From Diogma glabrata (lineage: Eukaryota; Arthropoda; Insecta; Diptera; Cylindrotomidae): a DNA stretch of 64,000 nucleotides. Below the pieces are notes generated by a model, which was given only the letters and a program-made list of their open reading frames with translations, searched no databases and was not told the origin of the DNA. The stretch covers positions 75,151,394 through 75,215,393 of the forward strand of contig OY856187.1 of NCBI GenBank assembly GCA_963693315.1, in the 5' to 3' direction. Shown here one piece after another: positions 34,773 to 45,839 of this stretch. A program made the translations under genes and the position numbers. How positions within the stretch are numbered: position 1 is the stretch's first letter; every line of letters begins with the position of its first letter.

Positions 34773-37700
34773 GCCATAACGTGCCTTCGCGCACGGCATG
34801 CCGTTATATATGCGCTCCTGCCATCGACATATGAGTTAGTGTGAGATATCACATACCACTGGCAATGGCAGGAGATGTCATTAGCCAAGATGATATCTTA
34901 GGGTGCTGGCGGACGAACTTTAATTAGTCAACGGCAGCACTTCCAGTCTTAGCTGGGCAGCGTTCCCTAGCGGTACCGCTCATTAGCTCTTCCGTGGAAT
35001 CGAACCAACACGTAGTTATGTGTGGGCTTTGTGCCTCGATTAAGGTGGTGGGCGGTGCGTCTGGGGTGCGCTGCATCAGCTGGATTATTGGCATTTAGTT
35101 TTGTTTTGTTTTCTGCAAATTTCTCACAATTTGTTTTTCACTTATTATTTTGTTATTATTTCTTCATCTTATCATGAAATATTGGCATATGTCATATTTT
35201 GTAGTATGATAGGATTTTTTACTTAGTTATGCATTTTAAAATAAAACACAAAAAAATAAAATAAACATTTTGATATATATATGGCAGTACAACCGAAAAA
35301 AAATAAGTCTGCAAGTGGTAAAGCAAATTTGCGCAATCCACCCGCCCATAAAGCGGCATGTCCACGGAATGTGCAGGGACAAAACATATATGAATCAATA
35401 AAAAATTTTAAAATACATGTTCAAAACATCTGCGGATTGAACGCTAACCATGACCACGTGCAACATCATCTTGAGCACGACAAACCGAACATTCTATTCC
35501 TTACAGAAACACAAGTTTCTGAAAATTTTCTCTTTATAGAATCGCATAATTCCAAATATAGGCTCGAATCAGCTTTCAAACTCCATCAGGGCGTATGCGC
35601 ATTCATTCATGAGAGTGTTGCGTACACGCGCTTTCCAAATTTTGAACTACACGGTGACGGCTTCAATACAATGGTTTTAAAGATTTGTCTTCCAGAAATG
35701 ACTTTTTTTACAATAGCTTTATACCGGTCCCCCAACAAACATAACCCAAACTTTTTTAATATACTGACAAAAATTGTGGACAAGATTAGAGCAAAGTCCC
35801 CTAATTGTGAAGTTATCGTTACCGGTGACTTCAACGTCCACAACAAATCATGGTTGGAATTCTCCAAATCGACCGACGATGTTGACAATAGTGGAAAACT
35901 GGCAGAAATTTTTGCCGCGTCTCAGGGCCTATTCCAAATTGTTAAAAGCCCGACTTTCACTCCCCGTAATGGCGGTGATAATAGTTTTCTACTAGATCTC
36001 TATCTTACCACAATGCCAGATATTACGAGTGTCGATGTTGCGAAAGGTAGCATTGGAAATTCTGATCATTATTTAATCTCATCAGTTATCAAAACTGATT
36101 TACTTAAAACTACAGCTCCCAAACCCCGTAAAATATTTCACTACTCAAAAATGGATAAGAGTGGTCTTCAAAATTTTTTCCATGGTTTCCCTTTCGACCG
36201 TCATTGTTTTTACACTGACAATGTAAATGTTTCTGCTCAAAACTTTACAGAAACCATCCAATTTGCTATCAATAAATTTGTCCCTTTCTCCATAGTAAAA
36301 CCCAAACAAAAATACTTGTATTCGAAAGCTGCCAAAACGGCACTTAGAAACAAACGTAGATCATTTAATATTTGGATTCATAACAAAACTCCCACTAATC
36401 GATCCCAATATCTAAAGGCCAACAAAATATCTAATCAGATTATCTCAAACGAAAAGTCCGAAATTGACAGAGCGAAAGCCTCAAAACTTACGTCAATGTC
36501 TGTTTCTGACAAGAGTTTCTACAGTGCCATTAATTCTTTAAATTCTGGTACAAAATTTTCTATTCCCCCTATTATTGATGGTGATTTAATCGTCAATGAT
36601 CCCGCAAGAAAAGCTAACTTGTTCGCTGAACGCTTTGCTCTGAACTCCACTGTTTTGGAAACTCCTAAAGAAATACCCCAAATCCAGTCTTCAGGAGTTA
36701 ATATGAATGAACTTCACTTCAAACCCAAAATAGTCGCTAAACTTTTAAAGGGGTTAAACATCAACAAAGCATCAGGAATGGACAATATTCCACCCATTAT
36801 TTTAAAAACCTTTTCCAAAGAACTTGCACCAACTTTAACTAAAATATTCTACCAATCCTACAAATCTGGTATATTTCCCTCGTGCTGGAAGTTGGCAAAT
36901 GTCCAGCCCGTCCCCAAAAAGGGACCAAAATCCGATATCTCAAATTATAGGCCAATAGCTTTACTATCGGTCCTATCCAAAGTCTATGAGCATTATATTA
37001 ATACACATATTTCAAAATTTCTGGAAGAAAATCATTTAATATCCGACAGCCAATACGGTTTTCGAAACAAAAGATCAACTACCGATCTATTAAACTATGT
37101 AGCGCATTGTTGGAACAGCATACTTGATAAAGGTGGTGAAACATACGTTATCGCTTTAGACATCTCCAAGGCATTCGATCGAGTCTGGCATGCCAACTTA
37201 ATCAACAAGCTCGTTGCGTACGGTTTTCATCCCAATGTTGTGAAGCTGATTCAAAATTTTCTATCCGACCGATACATTTCGGTAACCTTAGACGGATATT
37301 CTTCTGAGTCTAAACTAATTAACGCTGGTGTACCCCAAGGCTCAGTATTGTCCCCAACCCTATTTTTGATTTATATCAACGAATTGTTGAAAATCACCAG
37401 CAACCCAATAAATAGTTTTGCAGATGATAGTACTCTGCACAAGTCGTTCGAGCCCCTTCCTTCAAAAGGTAAAATGCACGAACGAATTAATCCTGCCCGG
37501 AGAGACGCTGCCATAAACGTGAACAAAGACCTGAATAAAGTCGCCGACTGGGGTGACCAAAACCTTGTCAACCTTGTCAATTTCAACTCCACCAAAACAC
37601 AGCTGTTGATTGTTTCCAGATTAAAGACCGAGTTGCCCAAAGATATTTTATTTAGTATGTGTGATGAACCAATAGGTGAATGTAAAAACATTCGTTTATT

Positions 37701-38393
37701 GGGTGTCACAGTTTCAAATGACCTACTCTGGAACGATCATGTAATGGCGATGGCAAAAAGCGCGTCTAAAAAACTCGGTCTCCTAAATAGATGCAAAAAA
37801 TTTTTCACTCCATACCAATTGCTCCATGTTTATAAGTCCTATATTCGTTCCTGTATGGAGTACTGCTGTCAAGTTTGGGGTGCTGCCTCTGTTTCCATCT
37901 TGGCCCTCTTGGACTCTGTTCAAAAGCGAGCTATACGAATTGTAGGTGATCGAACTTTGACATCAAAACTTGATTCCCTACAACATCGTCGCACTGTTGC
38001 TGACCTCGTTGTTTTTTACAAATATCGTCATCAGCAGTGCTCAGATGAAATCAGCGGCATCATGCCTCAAACTTATTCTTACCCCCGTTCCACTCGGCAA
38101 CCGGCTGCCGCAACCAGTGAAACGGTAAAGATCCCGCGCTGTCATACTGGCAGATCGCAGAGAGACTTCTTTGTCCGAACTGCGTACAAATGGAATAGTT
38201 TGCCGGAACACTTAGTCTCAGGTGGCTTCAACCCACAGATGTTTAAAAAAAGCGTTAATCTACACCTCAGAACGCCAGTTGTTGTGGGACCCAGGTCTAG
38301 ACCTAGGTCTTAAAAGGTATTTATGTGTTGTTGTGACACATATTCTAAACCCTATTCCACAACACATTTTATTAAAAAAAAAAAAAAAAAAAA
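34773..38393 (+). mobile_element. LINE in copy 5, duplicate of the copy 3 LINE
   Basis: Same junctions as at 23855: 'gccgttatat' then 'gccataacgtg' at the left, poly(A) then 'atatatggtttatt' at the right. Differences noticed are a 9-bp in-frame duplication in the ORF, one base change giving Asn to Ser near the C-terminus, and a slightly longer A-run. The near identity and shared site mean a segmental copy, not an independent retrotransposition. Confidence 0.9.
35281..38313 (+). CDS. LINE endonuclease-reverse transcriptase polyprotein, 1,010 aa
   Basis: Identical in domain layout to the 1,007-residue copy at 24363: endonuclease (Glu76, Asp183, SDH 261-263), RT with Asp627 and FADD 713-716, and the WNSLP C-terminal region. 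A 9-bp duplication ('aaccttgtcaaccttgtcaa') adds three residues after position 763, giving NLVNLVNF. It lies downstream of the RT catalytic motifs, so its effect is unclear. One further change gives ATSETV where the other copy has ATNETV. Open over its whole length. The upstream sequence is the same as for copy 3. Confidence 0.92.
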   Translation: MAVQPKKNKSASGKANLRNPPAHKAACPRNVQGQNIYESIKNFKIHVQNICGLNANHDHVQHHLEHDKPNILFLTETQVSENFLFIESHNSKYRLESAFKLHQGVCAFIHESVAYTRFPNFELHGDGFNTMVLKICLPEMTFFTIALYRSPNKHNPNFFNILTKIVDKIRAKSPNCEVIVTGDFNVHNKSWLEFSKSTDDVDNSGKLAEIFAASQGLFQIVKSPTFTPRNGGDNSFLLDLYLTTMPDITSVDVAKGSIGNSDHYLISSVIKTDLLKTTAPKPRKIFHYSKMDKSGLQNFFHGFPFDRHCFYTDNVNVSAQNFTETIQFAINKFVPFSIVKPKQKYLYSKAAKTALRNKRRSFNIWIHNKTPTNRSQYLKANKISNQIISNEKSEIDRAKASKLTSMSVSDKSFYSAINSLNSGTKFSIPPIIDGDLIVNDPARKANLFAERFALNSTVLETPKEIPQIQSSGVNMNELHFKPKIVAKLLKGLNINKASGMDNIPPIILKTFSKELAPTLTKIFYQSYKSGIFPSCWKLANVQPVPKKGPKSDISNYRPIALLSVLSKVYEHYINTHISKFLEENHLISDSQYGFRNKRSTTDLLNYVAHCWNSILDKGGETYVIALDISKAFDRVWHANLINKLVAYGFHPNVVKLIQNFLSDRYISVTLDGYSSESKLINAGVPQGSVLSPTLFLIYINELLKITSNPINSFADDSTLHKSFEPLPSKGKMHERINPARRDAAINVNKDLNKVADWGDQNLVNLVNFNSTKTQLLIVSRLKTELPKDILFSMCDEPIGECKNIRLLGVTVSNDLLWNDHVMAMAKSASKKLGLLNRCKKFFTPYQLLHVYKSYIRSCMEYCCQVWGAASVSILALLDSVQKRAIRIVGDRTLTSKLDSLQHRRTVADLVVFYKYRHQQCSDEISGIMPQTYSYPRSTRQPAAATSETVKIPRCHTGRSQRDFFVRTAYKWNSLPEHLVSGGFNPQMFKKSVNLHLRTPVVVGPRSRPRS

Positions 38394-39471
38394 TATATGG
38401 TTTATTCTCATTATTTTGAGTTAGAATAACATTCTTGGCTGAGAAGTTGTAATTTCATGTCAGATGTAATTTTAGTTTTCATTGCTGTCAAAACTCTCCC
38501 CATCGACTACAATGGGAGACTGACGTAATAAACGACCGTGAAAAAATCAGCTGCCATGGTAATTATGTCGCTGTTGCGAATGACCGTGGTGAATATTCAT
38601 AGCTGATTAGTCTGGCAACGCTCCTACATGGAGCATGAACGCCTTAAAAAAATTAAACTCTTATTAATTTAGATACATCCAAATTAATAAGAACACCGTT
38701 GGTAATGATGTGATATTTAGATCGCTAGTCGGTGAATATGGGAATGAACATAGGAACTACACAACCAGCAAACTCGCCCGTTGGTCATATTAGGTACATA
38801 TAATTTATTTCGCTGAAAACAAGCAAATATTTGTGTAAGAGTAAGCACACTTGTTCATTCCTTAGAAGATACAGATGCTTTCAAGTAGGTAAGCAAATTA
38901 AATAACACAATTGATTGCAACGTAGATATGTTATCATTTCAATAATTGTAGAAAATGATAAAAAACTAGAAATGTGAATGTCCATATCTGTTTTATCTAC
39001 TTGGTGTGGTTATAACTGTGCACTTATTATTCTTAACCTGGATTACAAGATTCAGTATATTTAACTATGAATTAAAACTTATCAAATGCAATCAAATAAA
39101 TTGCCAACCGTCAATAGCAAATAATTATTATAGGTGATACTTTTGGGAAATTGAACCGACAACGTTTCCATTTTTCATTTGGATTATATACAACACCTGA
39201 ATTAAACGTTGTTTAAAACGAAGTCTTTAAAGTTACGGTACGAAAAATTTGAATCTTAAAAAATCAAAACTCAAAAATAAAATTACACAGTTAGAAACCC
39301 TCTTCGATGAGGAGCCAATACATAAACTAAAATATAAAAAATAAACTAAACTAAAAATAAACTAAAATATAAACTTTTTCTTAACAACAACAGAAGCCAA
39401 CATTTAAAAAACTAATTATAATTTTGAGTAAACTTTGTCTGTAATATGTACTCGTAATAACCTAATAACCT

Positions 39472-42400
39472 AGTTATTGAAATTAGCAAAATAGCAACAA
39501 ACGACTATTGTTTTTATTGACATCTATACCTAAAGTAAATTAAAAAATAATTGGCGAATAAATACGCTGATTCAATATTCAACCTCTTCAATTTTTAACC
39601 TCACTCTTCAGCAAACTTGGACAACTCCATCAATTATCATCGCTGGACAACTCTATTCGGCATTCATCTTCCACTCAACACAGCAGCTACCGAAATTGGT
39701 GACCCCGCCCGACGTGATCAAATCCAGTTAATGTTTTATTTTACCAGAATAATTTTATTAGCTGTTAAACACAAATTTTTTGTCTCTATATTCGTTATTG
39801 TTATTATTACTTTTTTGGTTGCAATCTGCGCTTTTGCGATTGCAAACCAATACGCAATGGAAGTGTAAATCGCCGCAACATCCATCTCATTTTCGACGTT
39901 GATAAATGCAATTTTGCTAAAACTGACGTTGACATTCTCCAAACCTACTTCTGTACGGGTCGATTCTATTACGCGCTACGAACCTCCCGAAAAGGTTGTG
40001 CAACTCCACCGTTTTCTCGGAATAATAAAATTCTACTGCCGATTTATTACTCACGCTGATGGCAATCAAGCCATCCTCGACGATTTTCTTAAAGGGTCTA
40101 AAAAGAATGACGAACGCGTCATTCAAAGGTCCGAAGACGCCATTCAAATCTTTGATCTTTGCCAGCAGCAACTTAGTAAGGCAACAATCTTTTTAATCTC
40201 TGATATTCTGCCCAACTTGGCAAGGTGCTTCAACAACAAATTAATGATTGTTGGACACCTCTTAGTTTCTTCTCTGTCTGACTTTTAATGAAACGGAACA
40301 GCAATACATCGCTTACGATCGCGAACTCCTTGCAGCTCACTTTGACCGATCGTAAGCCTCTCATCTATGCTTTGTCGCAAATCCCTGCCAAAGCAAGTCC
40401 TCGTCAATTCCATTATTTAGATTTTATCAGTCAATCTACGACTGATATTCACCAAATATCTGGACATTGATAATGTAGTTTCCGACACACTTTCTCGTGT
40501 TGAGTAAATATCACTTTCAGATAAAATTCTCTACGATGAAAGTGCTGACGCTCAGTTCAATGATCTCAAGAAATTAGTAGACACTAGTCCTACACAAAAA
40601 CTTTTATGGGATACTTCGACGGGCAAGGTTCGCCCATTTATTTGAAAGCAATTTCTCCAAGCTGTCTTTGTCAATTTACACAACTTATCTCACACAGGAG
40701 TCAACAGTTCTATCAAACTCCTTACTGATAAAGTCATTAGGCCATCCATTAAGAAGGATGTACGACAAATGGCACAAAACTACATGGCTTGCCAAAATGC
40801 AAAAGTCTCTCGCCATATTCAACCTCCTTTAGGTAATTTTCCTCAAAATTCTCAACGATTTTCTAAGACACATATGGACATTATTGGTCCACTTCTAACC
40901 TCTAAGGACAAACGCAATTATGTCATAATTATTAACCGCTATACTAGATGGCATAAAGCCATTTCTATCTCACATATCACAACATTAGCTCTCTACTCCA
41001 ATTGGATTGCTCGTATCAGAGTACCTTCAGTAATCGTCACTGATCAGGACTCCTAAATCGAATCCAATTCCTTCAACGAATTGTCAAAGCTTATCGGTTT
41101 TCGAACGTAAACGCACTACAATTTACAATTCTAAATCTAACGTCTCATCGAAATTTGACACTGAACTCTAAAATCCACGACAATAAACTATAACAAAACG
41201 GACCGGACACGAATATTGCCGTCAATATTGCTTGGTTTACGAACCACTTTCCCTGAAGACTTCCAATCTTAATCGGCTGAGCTGGTCTACTGTACTAACA
41301 TGCGTCTCCTCGGAAAATTTTTAAGCCAAAATTCTAATTCCATTCCTCAATCTGATTTTGTTTCACAACTGAAACAACATTTCACTCTCTTTCGTACCTT
41401 TATTGCGTCAAGACATACTTCTCCTAAAGTGTTCGTCTCCAAAAACATTGATCTTGTTCGCATGTCTTGTTCCGTATGGAACTACGTAACTACGCAAATC
41501 ACTACCATCACTACCATACGAAGGTCCATTTCAAGTCATCAGTCGCGGTGATAAAAAATAAAGGTCAACACATTCGAGTTTCTATCGACAGATTAAAACC
41601 TTGCTTTAGGGAACAATCTGAAGATGACTATACTCAAAGCTCACCTACTTCGGGTACTAATCTTAGTTGCGCAAACGGAACTTCGTCTTCTACAGAGATT
41701 GCCATTTCTACTCCTTCGGACACATTTCAGTCTTCTCTTTCTATCTCCGTAGAAATGAGACAACATGATGCTTAGGCAACTGTATCGCCTAAAGAGGTTA
41801 GATTTGATCTCATTCTTCAGCAACCACTAGTCTATCCTACATCCACAATTAAGTGAGCAGGTAAAACCCCTGCTACCCCTACTCGCTTCCTTCGTGATGT
41901 AGAACAGCAATTTTATTTATCTTTCAATCTTCGATGAAACTAGGGAGGGGGTGTTTGTAACGATAAACTTCAGTACAATAATAACAATAACCGCACAATT
42001 GATTCTAATATAATAAGAAGAGTTTCTTCACGCACGGCATGCCGTTATATATATTTTATTCTCATTATTTTGAGTTAGAATAACATTCTTGGCTGAGAAG
42101 TTGTAATTTCATGTCAGATGTAATTTTAGTTTTCATTGCTGTCAAAACTCTCCCCATCGACTACAATGGGAGACTGACGTAATAAACGACCGTGAAAAAA
42201 TCAGCTGCCATGGTAATTATGTCGCTGTTGCGAATGACCGTGGTGAATATTCATAGCTGATTAGTCTGGCAACGCTCCTACATGGAGCATGAACGCCTTA
42301 AAAAAATTAAACTCTTATTAATTTGGATACATCCAAATTAATAAGAACACCGTTGGTAATGATGTGATATTTAGATCGCTAGTCGCTGAATATGGGAATG

Positions 42401-43117
42401 AACATAGGAACTACACAACCAGCAAACTCGCCCGTTGGTCATATTAGGTACATATAATTTATTTCGCTGAAAACAAGCAAATATTTGTGTAAGAGTAAGC
42501 ACACTTGTTCATTCCTTAGAAGATACAGATGCTTTCAAGTAGGTAAGCAAATTAAATAACACAATTGATTGCAACGTAGATATGTTATCATTTCAATAAT
42601 TGTAGAAAATGATAAAAAACTAGAAATGTGAATGTCCATATCTGTTTTATCTACTTGGTGTGGTTATAACTGTGCACTTATTATTCTTAACCTGGATTAC
42701 AAGATTCAGTATATTTAACTATGAATTAAAACTTATCAAATGCAATCAAATAAATTGCCAACCGTCAATAGCAAATAATTATTATAGGTGATACTTTTGG
42801 GAAATTGAACCGACAACGTTTCCATTTTTCATTTGGATTATATACAACACCTGAATTAAACGTTGTTTAAAACGAAGTCTTTAAAGTTACGGTACGAAAA
42901 ATTTGAATCTTAAAAAATCAAAACTCAAAAATAAAATTATACAGTTAGAAACCCTCTTCGATGAGGAGCCAATACATAAACTAAAATATAAAAAATAAAC
43001 TAAACTAAAAATAAACTAAAATATAAACTTTTTCTTAACAACAACAGAAGCCAACATTTAAAAAACTAATTATAATTTTGAGTAAACTTTGTCTGTAATA
43101 TGTACTCGTAATAACCT
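39472..43117 (+). repeat. Array copy 6 (edge copy, type A)
   Basis: Last unit. It ends with 'gtaataacct' at 43117, without the 8-bp junction duplication, then unique DNA. Primer binding site at 39697, 3' LTR start at 41952. Private changes include 'gatggcataaagcc' (others 'gatggcctaaagcc') and 'agtcgctgaatatg' (others 'agtcggtgaatatg'). Like copy 1, it keeps 'atttggataca'. Confidence 0.92.
39877..41941 (+). pseudogene. Ty3/gypsy pol remnant, copy 6
   Basis: Same relic as copy 2, with a Pro to His change in the integrase core (RWHKAIS instead of RWPKAIS) at about 40951 and a mixed variant 'tgttccgtatgg' near 41470, intermediate between types A and B. Confidence 0.88.
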
Positions 43118-43403
43118 TCCAATACATATTTTACGTTTTATCTAACAAAAGCAAACAAATTTAAAAGGAATACTTAAGAAAATGTTTGAGTTTTCTTTAC
43201 TTTAAAAACAAAAAATATTTGAAACAAAAAATACTTAAAAGAAAATTTGTACGAAGAATTTAGGGTTTCGTGACCTTTTCGTTATTTATATTTTGATTAA
43301 AATTTAAAGCGCGATTTCAAACTTTAATAATATTTTAAAAATATTTTAAACAAATTTTAAAGCATTTGATGAATTTTCATTGTGTTTGTGCGATTTGTAT
43401 TTA

Positions 43404-44080
43404 ATTCATTCAATTATTCAATTCATTCAATTCATTCAATTCATTCAATTCATTCAATTCATTCAATTCATTCAATTCATTCAATTCATTCAATTCATTC
43501 AATTCATTCAATTCATTCAATTCATTCAATTCATTCAATTCATTCAATTCATTCAATTCATTCAATTCATTCAATTCATTCAATTCATTCAATTCATTCA
43601 ATTCATTCAATTCATTCAATTCATTCAATTCATTCAATTCATTCAATTCATTCAATTCATTCAATTCATTCAATTCATTCAATTCGTTCAATTCATTCAA
43701 TTCATTCAACTCATTCAATTCATTCAATTCATTCAATTCATTCAATTCATTCAATTCATTCAATTCATTCAATTCATTCAATTCATTCAATTCATTCAAT
43801 TCATTCAATTCATTCAATTCACTCAATTCATTCAATTCATTCAATTCATTCAATTCATTCAATTCATTCAATTCATTCAATTCATTCAATTCATTCCATT
43901 TATTTAATTCATTTGATTCATTTAATTCATTTAATTCATTCAATTCATTCAATTCATTCAATTCATTCTATTCATTCAATTCATTCTATTCATTCAATTC
44001 ATTCAATTCATTCAATTCATTCAATTTATTTAATTCATTCAATTCTTTCAATTCATTCAATTCATTCAGTTCATTCATTA
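43404..44080. repeat. 9-bp minisatellite (TTCATTCAA)n, about 75 copies
   Basis: Nearly perfect repeats of TTCATTCAA with scattered substitutions, more variable after about 43890 ('tcatttaattcattt'). The unit length is a multiple of three and contains no stop in any forward frame (Phe-Ile-Gln, Ser-Phe-Asn, His-Ser-Ile), so long frames appear on the plus strand in all phases and one on the minus strand (Leu-Asn-Glu). These are by-products of the repeat, not genes. Confidence 0.95.
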
Positions 44081-45839
44081 CAAAAAATTCTTGTAATGCA
44101 TGTTCTCTTCAATAATTAAACAAATATCATTATACTGACAGCTACAATACATACGAGCAATTCATAAAGAATGCGTTCATGTTTCGGCTAATGTATCTAA
44201 CATTTGAAGTCTTTCTTCACATATAAATGCAAAAACAAGTGATTTCATCTTGGATTTATATAAAAATATCGTGTAATTTGTTGTACCAGGAATCATATAA
44301 CTTTCTCATTTTTCCTCAATTGTCCAAACAAAAATAATTATGTCATGTTATACCTATTTCAAATAACTCAACTATAAACAACAAAACAAAAGAATTATAA
44401 TCCCGTATCGAATAACATAATACGACTCTATCTATACATTTCTTCCTTCAATTAATTACCATATTTTTCCTATTCGACTATCAGCAATTTCCTCGAATTT
44501 CATTTTAACAAATTTAAATCAATCTTTGCTAATTCTCCTTTAATGACGTCATCATTTTCAAGCCAAACACTATTTATTCAGATCATGACAGTGTATTTAA
44601 AAAATTCTCCTTATTATGGATACACTGCCAACCCAGGACACTGTAGCTCCCTACAAAACAGAGCTTCTCAAAACGTCATAAATAAAAAAAAAACAAATAT
44701 GACAATAAAGGAAAAACAACAAACAATTTGCGCATGTCACCGAATTGCACGTATTCGTGTGGTAACTAAATTCATAAGATTTTCATCAAATGCACAGATA
44801 CTGTACCAAAAAAATCATTGTCATGGATTCCATATTATAAAAAAAAACAATTCGATAATTATCGTAAAATTTTCGGTTTTTGGTCCCAGCTAAAAACATT
44901 CTTTTATACTATAATGACGTTTCAAAACGCAACAAAAAAACTATGCGTGCGTAAAAACTGTTAAGTGTTGTAAGATGGAAAAAAAATGTGTTTTAATTTT
45001 TTTATTTTTTCCAAAAATTAAAAGAAAATTAAAGGAAAATATTTGTAATTTTTTTTAATAAAATTTATTATAATTTAATGGACACGATATGGACGGAACT
45101 AATGTCAAATTAATGTGGTTAGGTCATTATTGTTTTGGATAGATGTATATCAGTATATTTATGGACATTTTGCTTACTTACATATGTGTGCCAGTTTTGT
45201 GAAATGAAGGTTATGTTTAATTTTCAACGTGGTGTTTTTCTTTTTATGGAAAAAAGATTTTGTTTTGTCAGCAAAAGCGATTAACAAGAGTTATTGTATT
45301 ATTTTGTATAACCTTGGGAAACGGTTTTTTATTTAACAACTGTTTTATAGGTTGGGTGGTTCGTTAAGAGTTATGTGACAAATAAAAGATTTAAGTGTTA
45401 CTGGAATCGTTAGAGCATTTTTTTTTAAATTTAAGGTTAAATTAATAAACTTGTGTTATTGAGAATGAGTTTTAGATGTTGATCTTTCTTTTTTTGCAAC
45501 ATATATTCTGAATTACTATATGTTTCTTTAATTTTTAAATTTTTTCAAGTGTTGTGTGGTGTGCAAAATATCATTAGAGCTAAGTAAGTGTTATAATGAC
45601 CAAAACCTTTTATAGTTTTTTACTCTGCCTTTGAGTTTCTTTAACTGAGTCGGTTGTTGACAAATGATAAATTATTAGAATTGAAAGAAACACGAAACAA
45701 AGTTTCAGCCTCAAAAACAAATCAAATCGTTTTGCTGTTCGCAAATTCAACAAACTGCATAAAAGAAATTGTGATTTAATCGAAAGTTGATTAGCATCAA
45801 GTCATGGTATTTAATCAAAGATGCTGTTTTAAGAGCTGC
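44081..45839. other. AT-rich, no gene seen
   Basis: One ATG-started frame of 116 codons lies at 44543-44893 (TNMTIKEKQQTICACHRIARIR), with no recognisable domain and normal AT-rich composition. I take it as chance. Nothing else noticed. Confidence 0.5.

Larger units (their letters stand above)
32198..39471 (+). repeat. Array copy 5 (type B, with LINE)
   Basis: Primer binding site at 32423, pol relic 32603-34663, 3' LTR start at 34674, LINE 34773-38393. It lies exactly 10,918 bp downstream of copy 3 and shares the LINE insertion site, the 37-bp junction duplication and the type B variants, so it arose by duplication of a block that already held the LINE. Confidence 0.92.
9373..43117 (+). repeat. 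Tandem array of six 3.65-kb retroelement-derived units
   Basis: Unit starts ('agttattgaaattag') are at 9373, 17626, 21280, 28544, 32198 and 39472. The bare unit is 3,654 bp (3,650 in copies 3 and 5). Longer spacings are explained by a 4.6-kb insert in copy 1 and a 3.6-kb LINE in copies 3 and 5. Unit content: last 225 bp of the LTR, primer binding site, broken pol, polypurine tract, first 216 bp of the 3' LTR, then about 950 bp of flank. Junctions carry an 8-bp duplicated 'aataacct' next to 'agttatt', making a small palindrome. Copies differ at only a handful of sites. All share the same stops and frameshifts, so the array grew by DNA duplication, not retrotransposition. Confidence 0.93.

Noticed and set aside
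9373..43117. CRISPR-like or satellite-centromere interpretation of the array
   Set aside because: Units are 3.65 kb, carry pol motifs and LTR parts, and have no short repeat-spacer structure.
43380..44119. Long frames of 175-245 codons over the 9-bp repeat
   Set aside because: By-products of a stop-free 9-bp minisatellite; no unique sequence of coding character on either side.
44543..44893. 116-codon ATG-started frame
   Set aside because: No recognisable motif, AT-rich composition and no repeat or neighbour support; chance frame.
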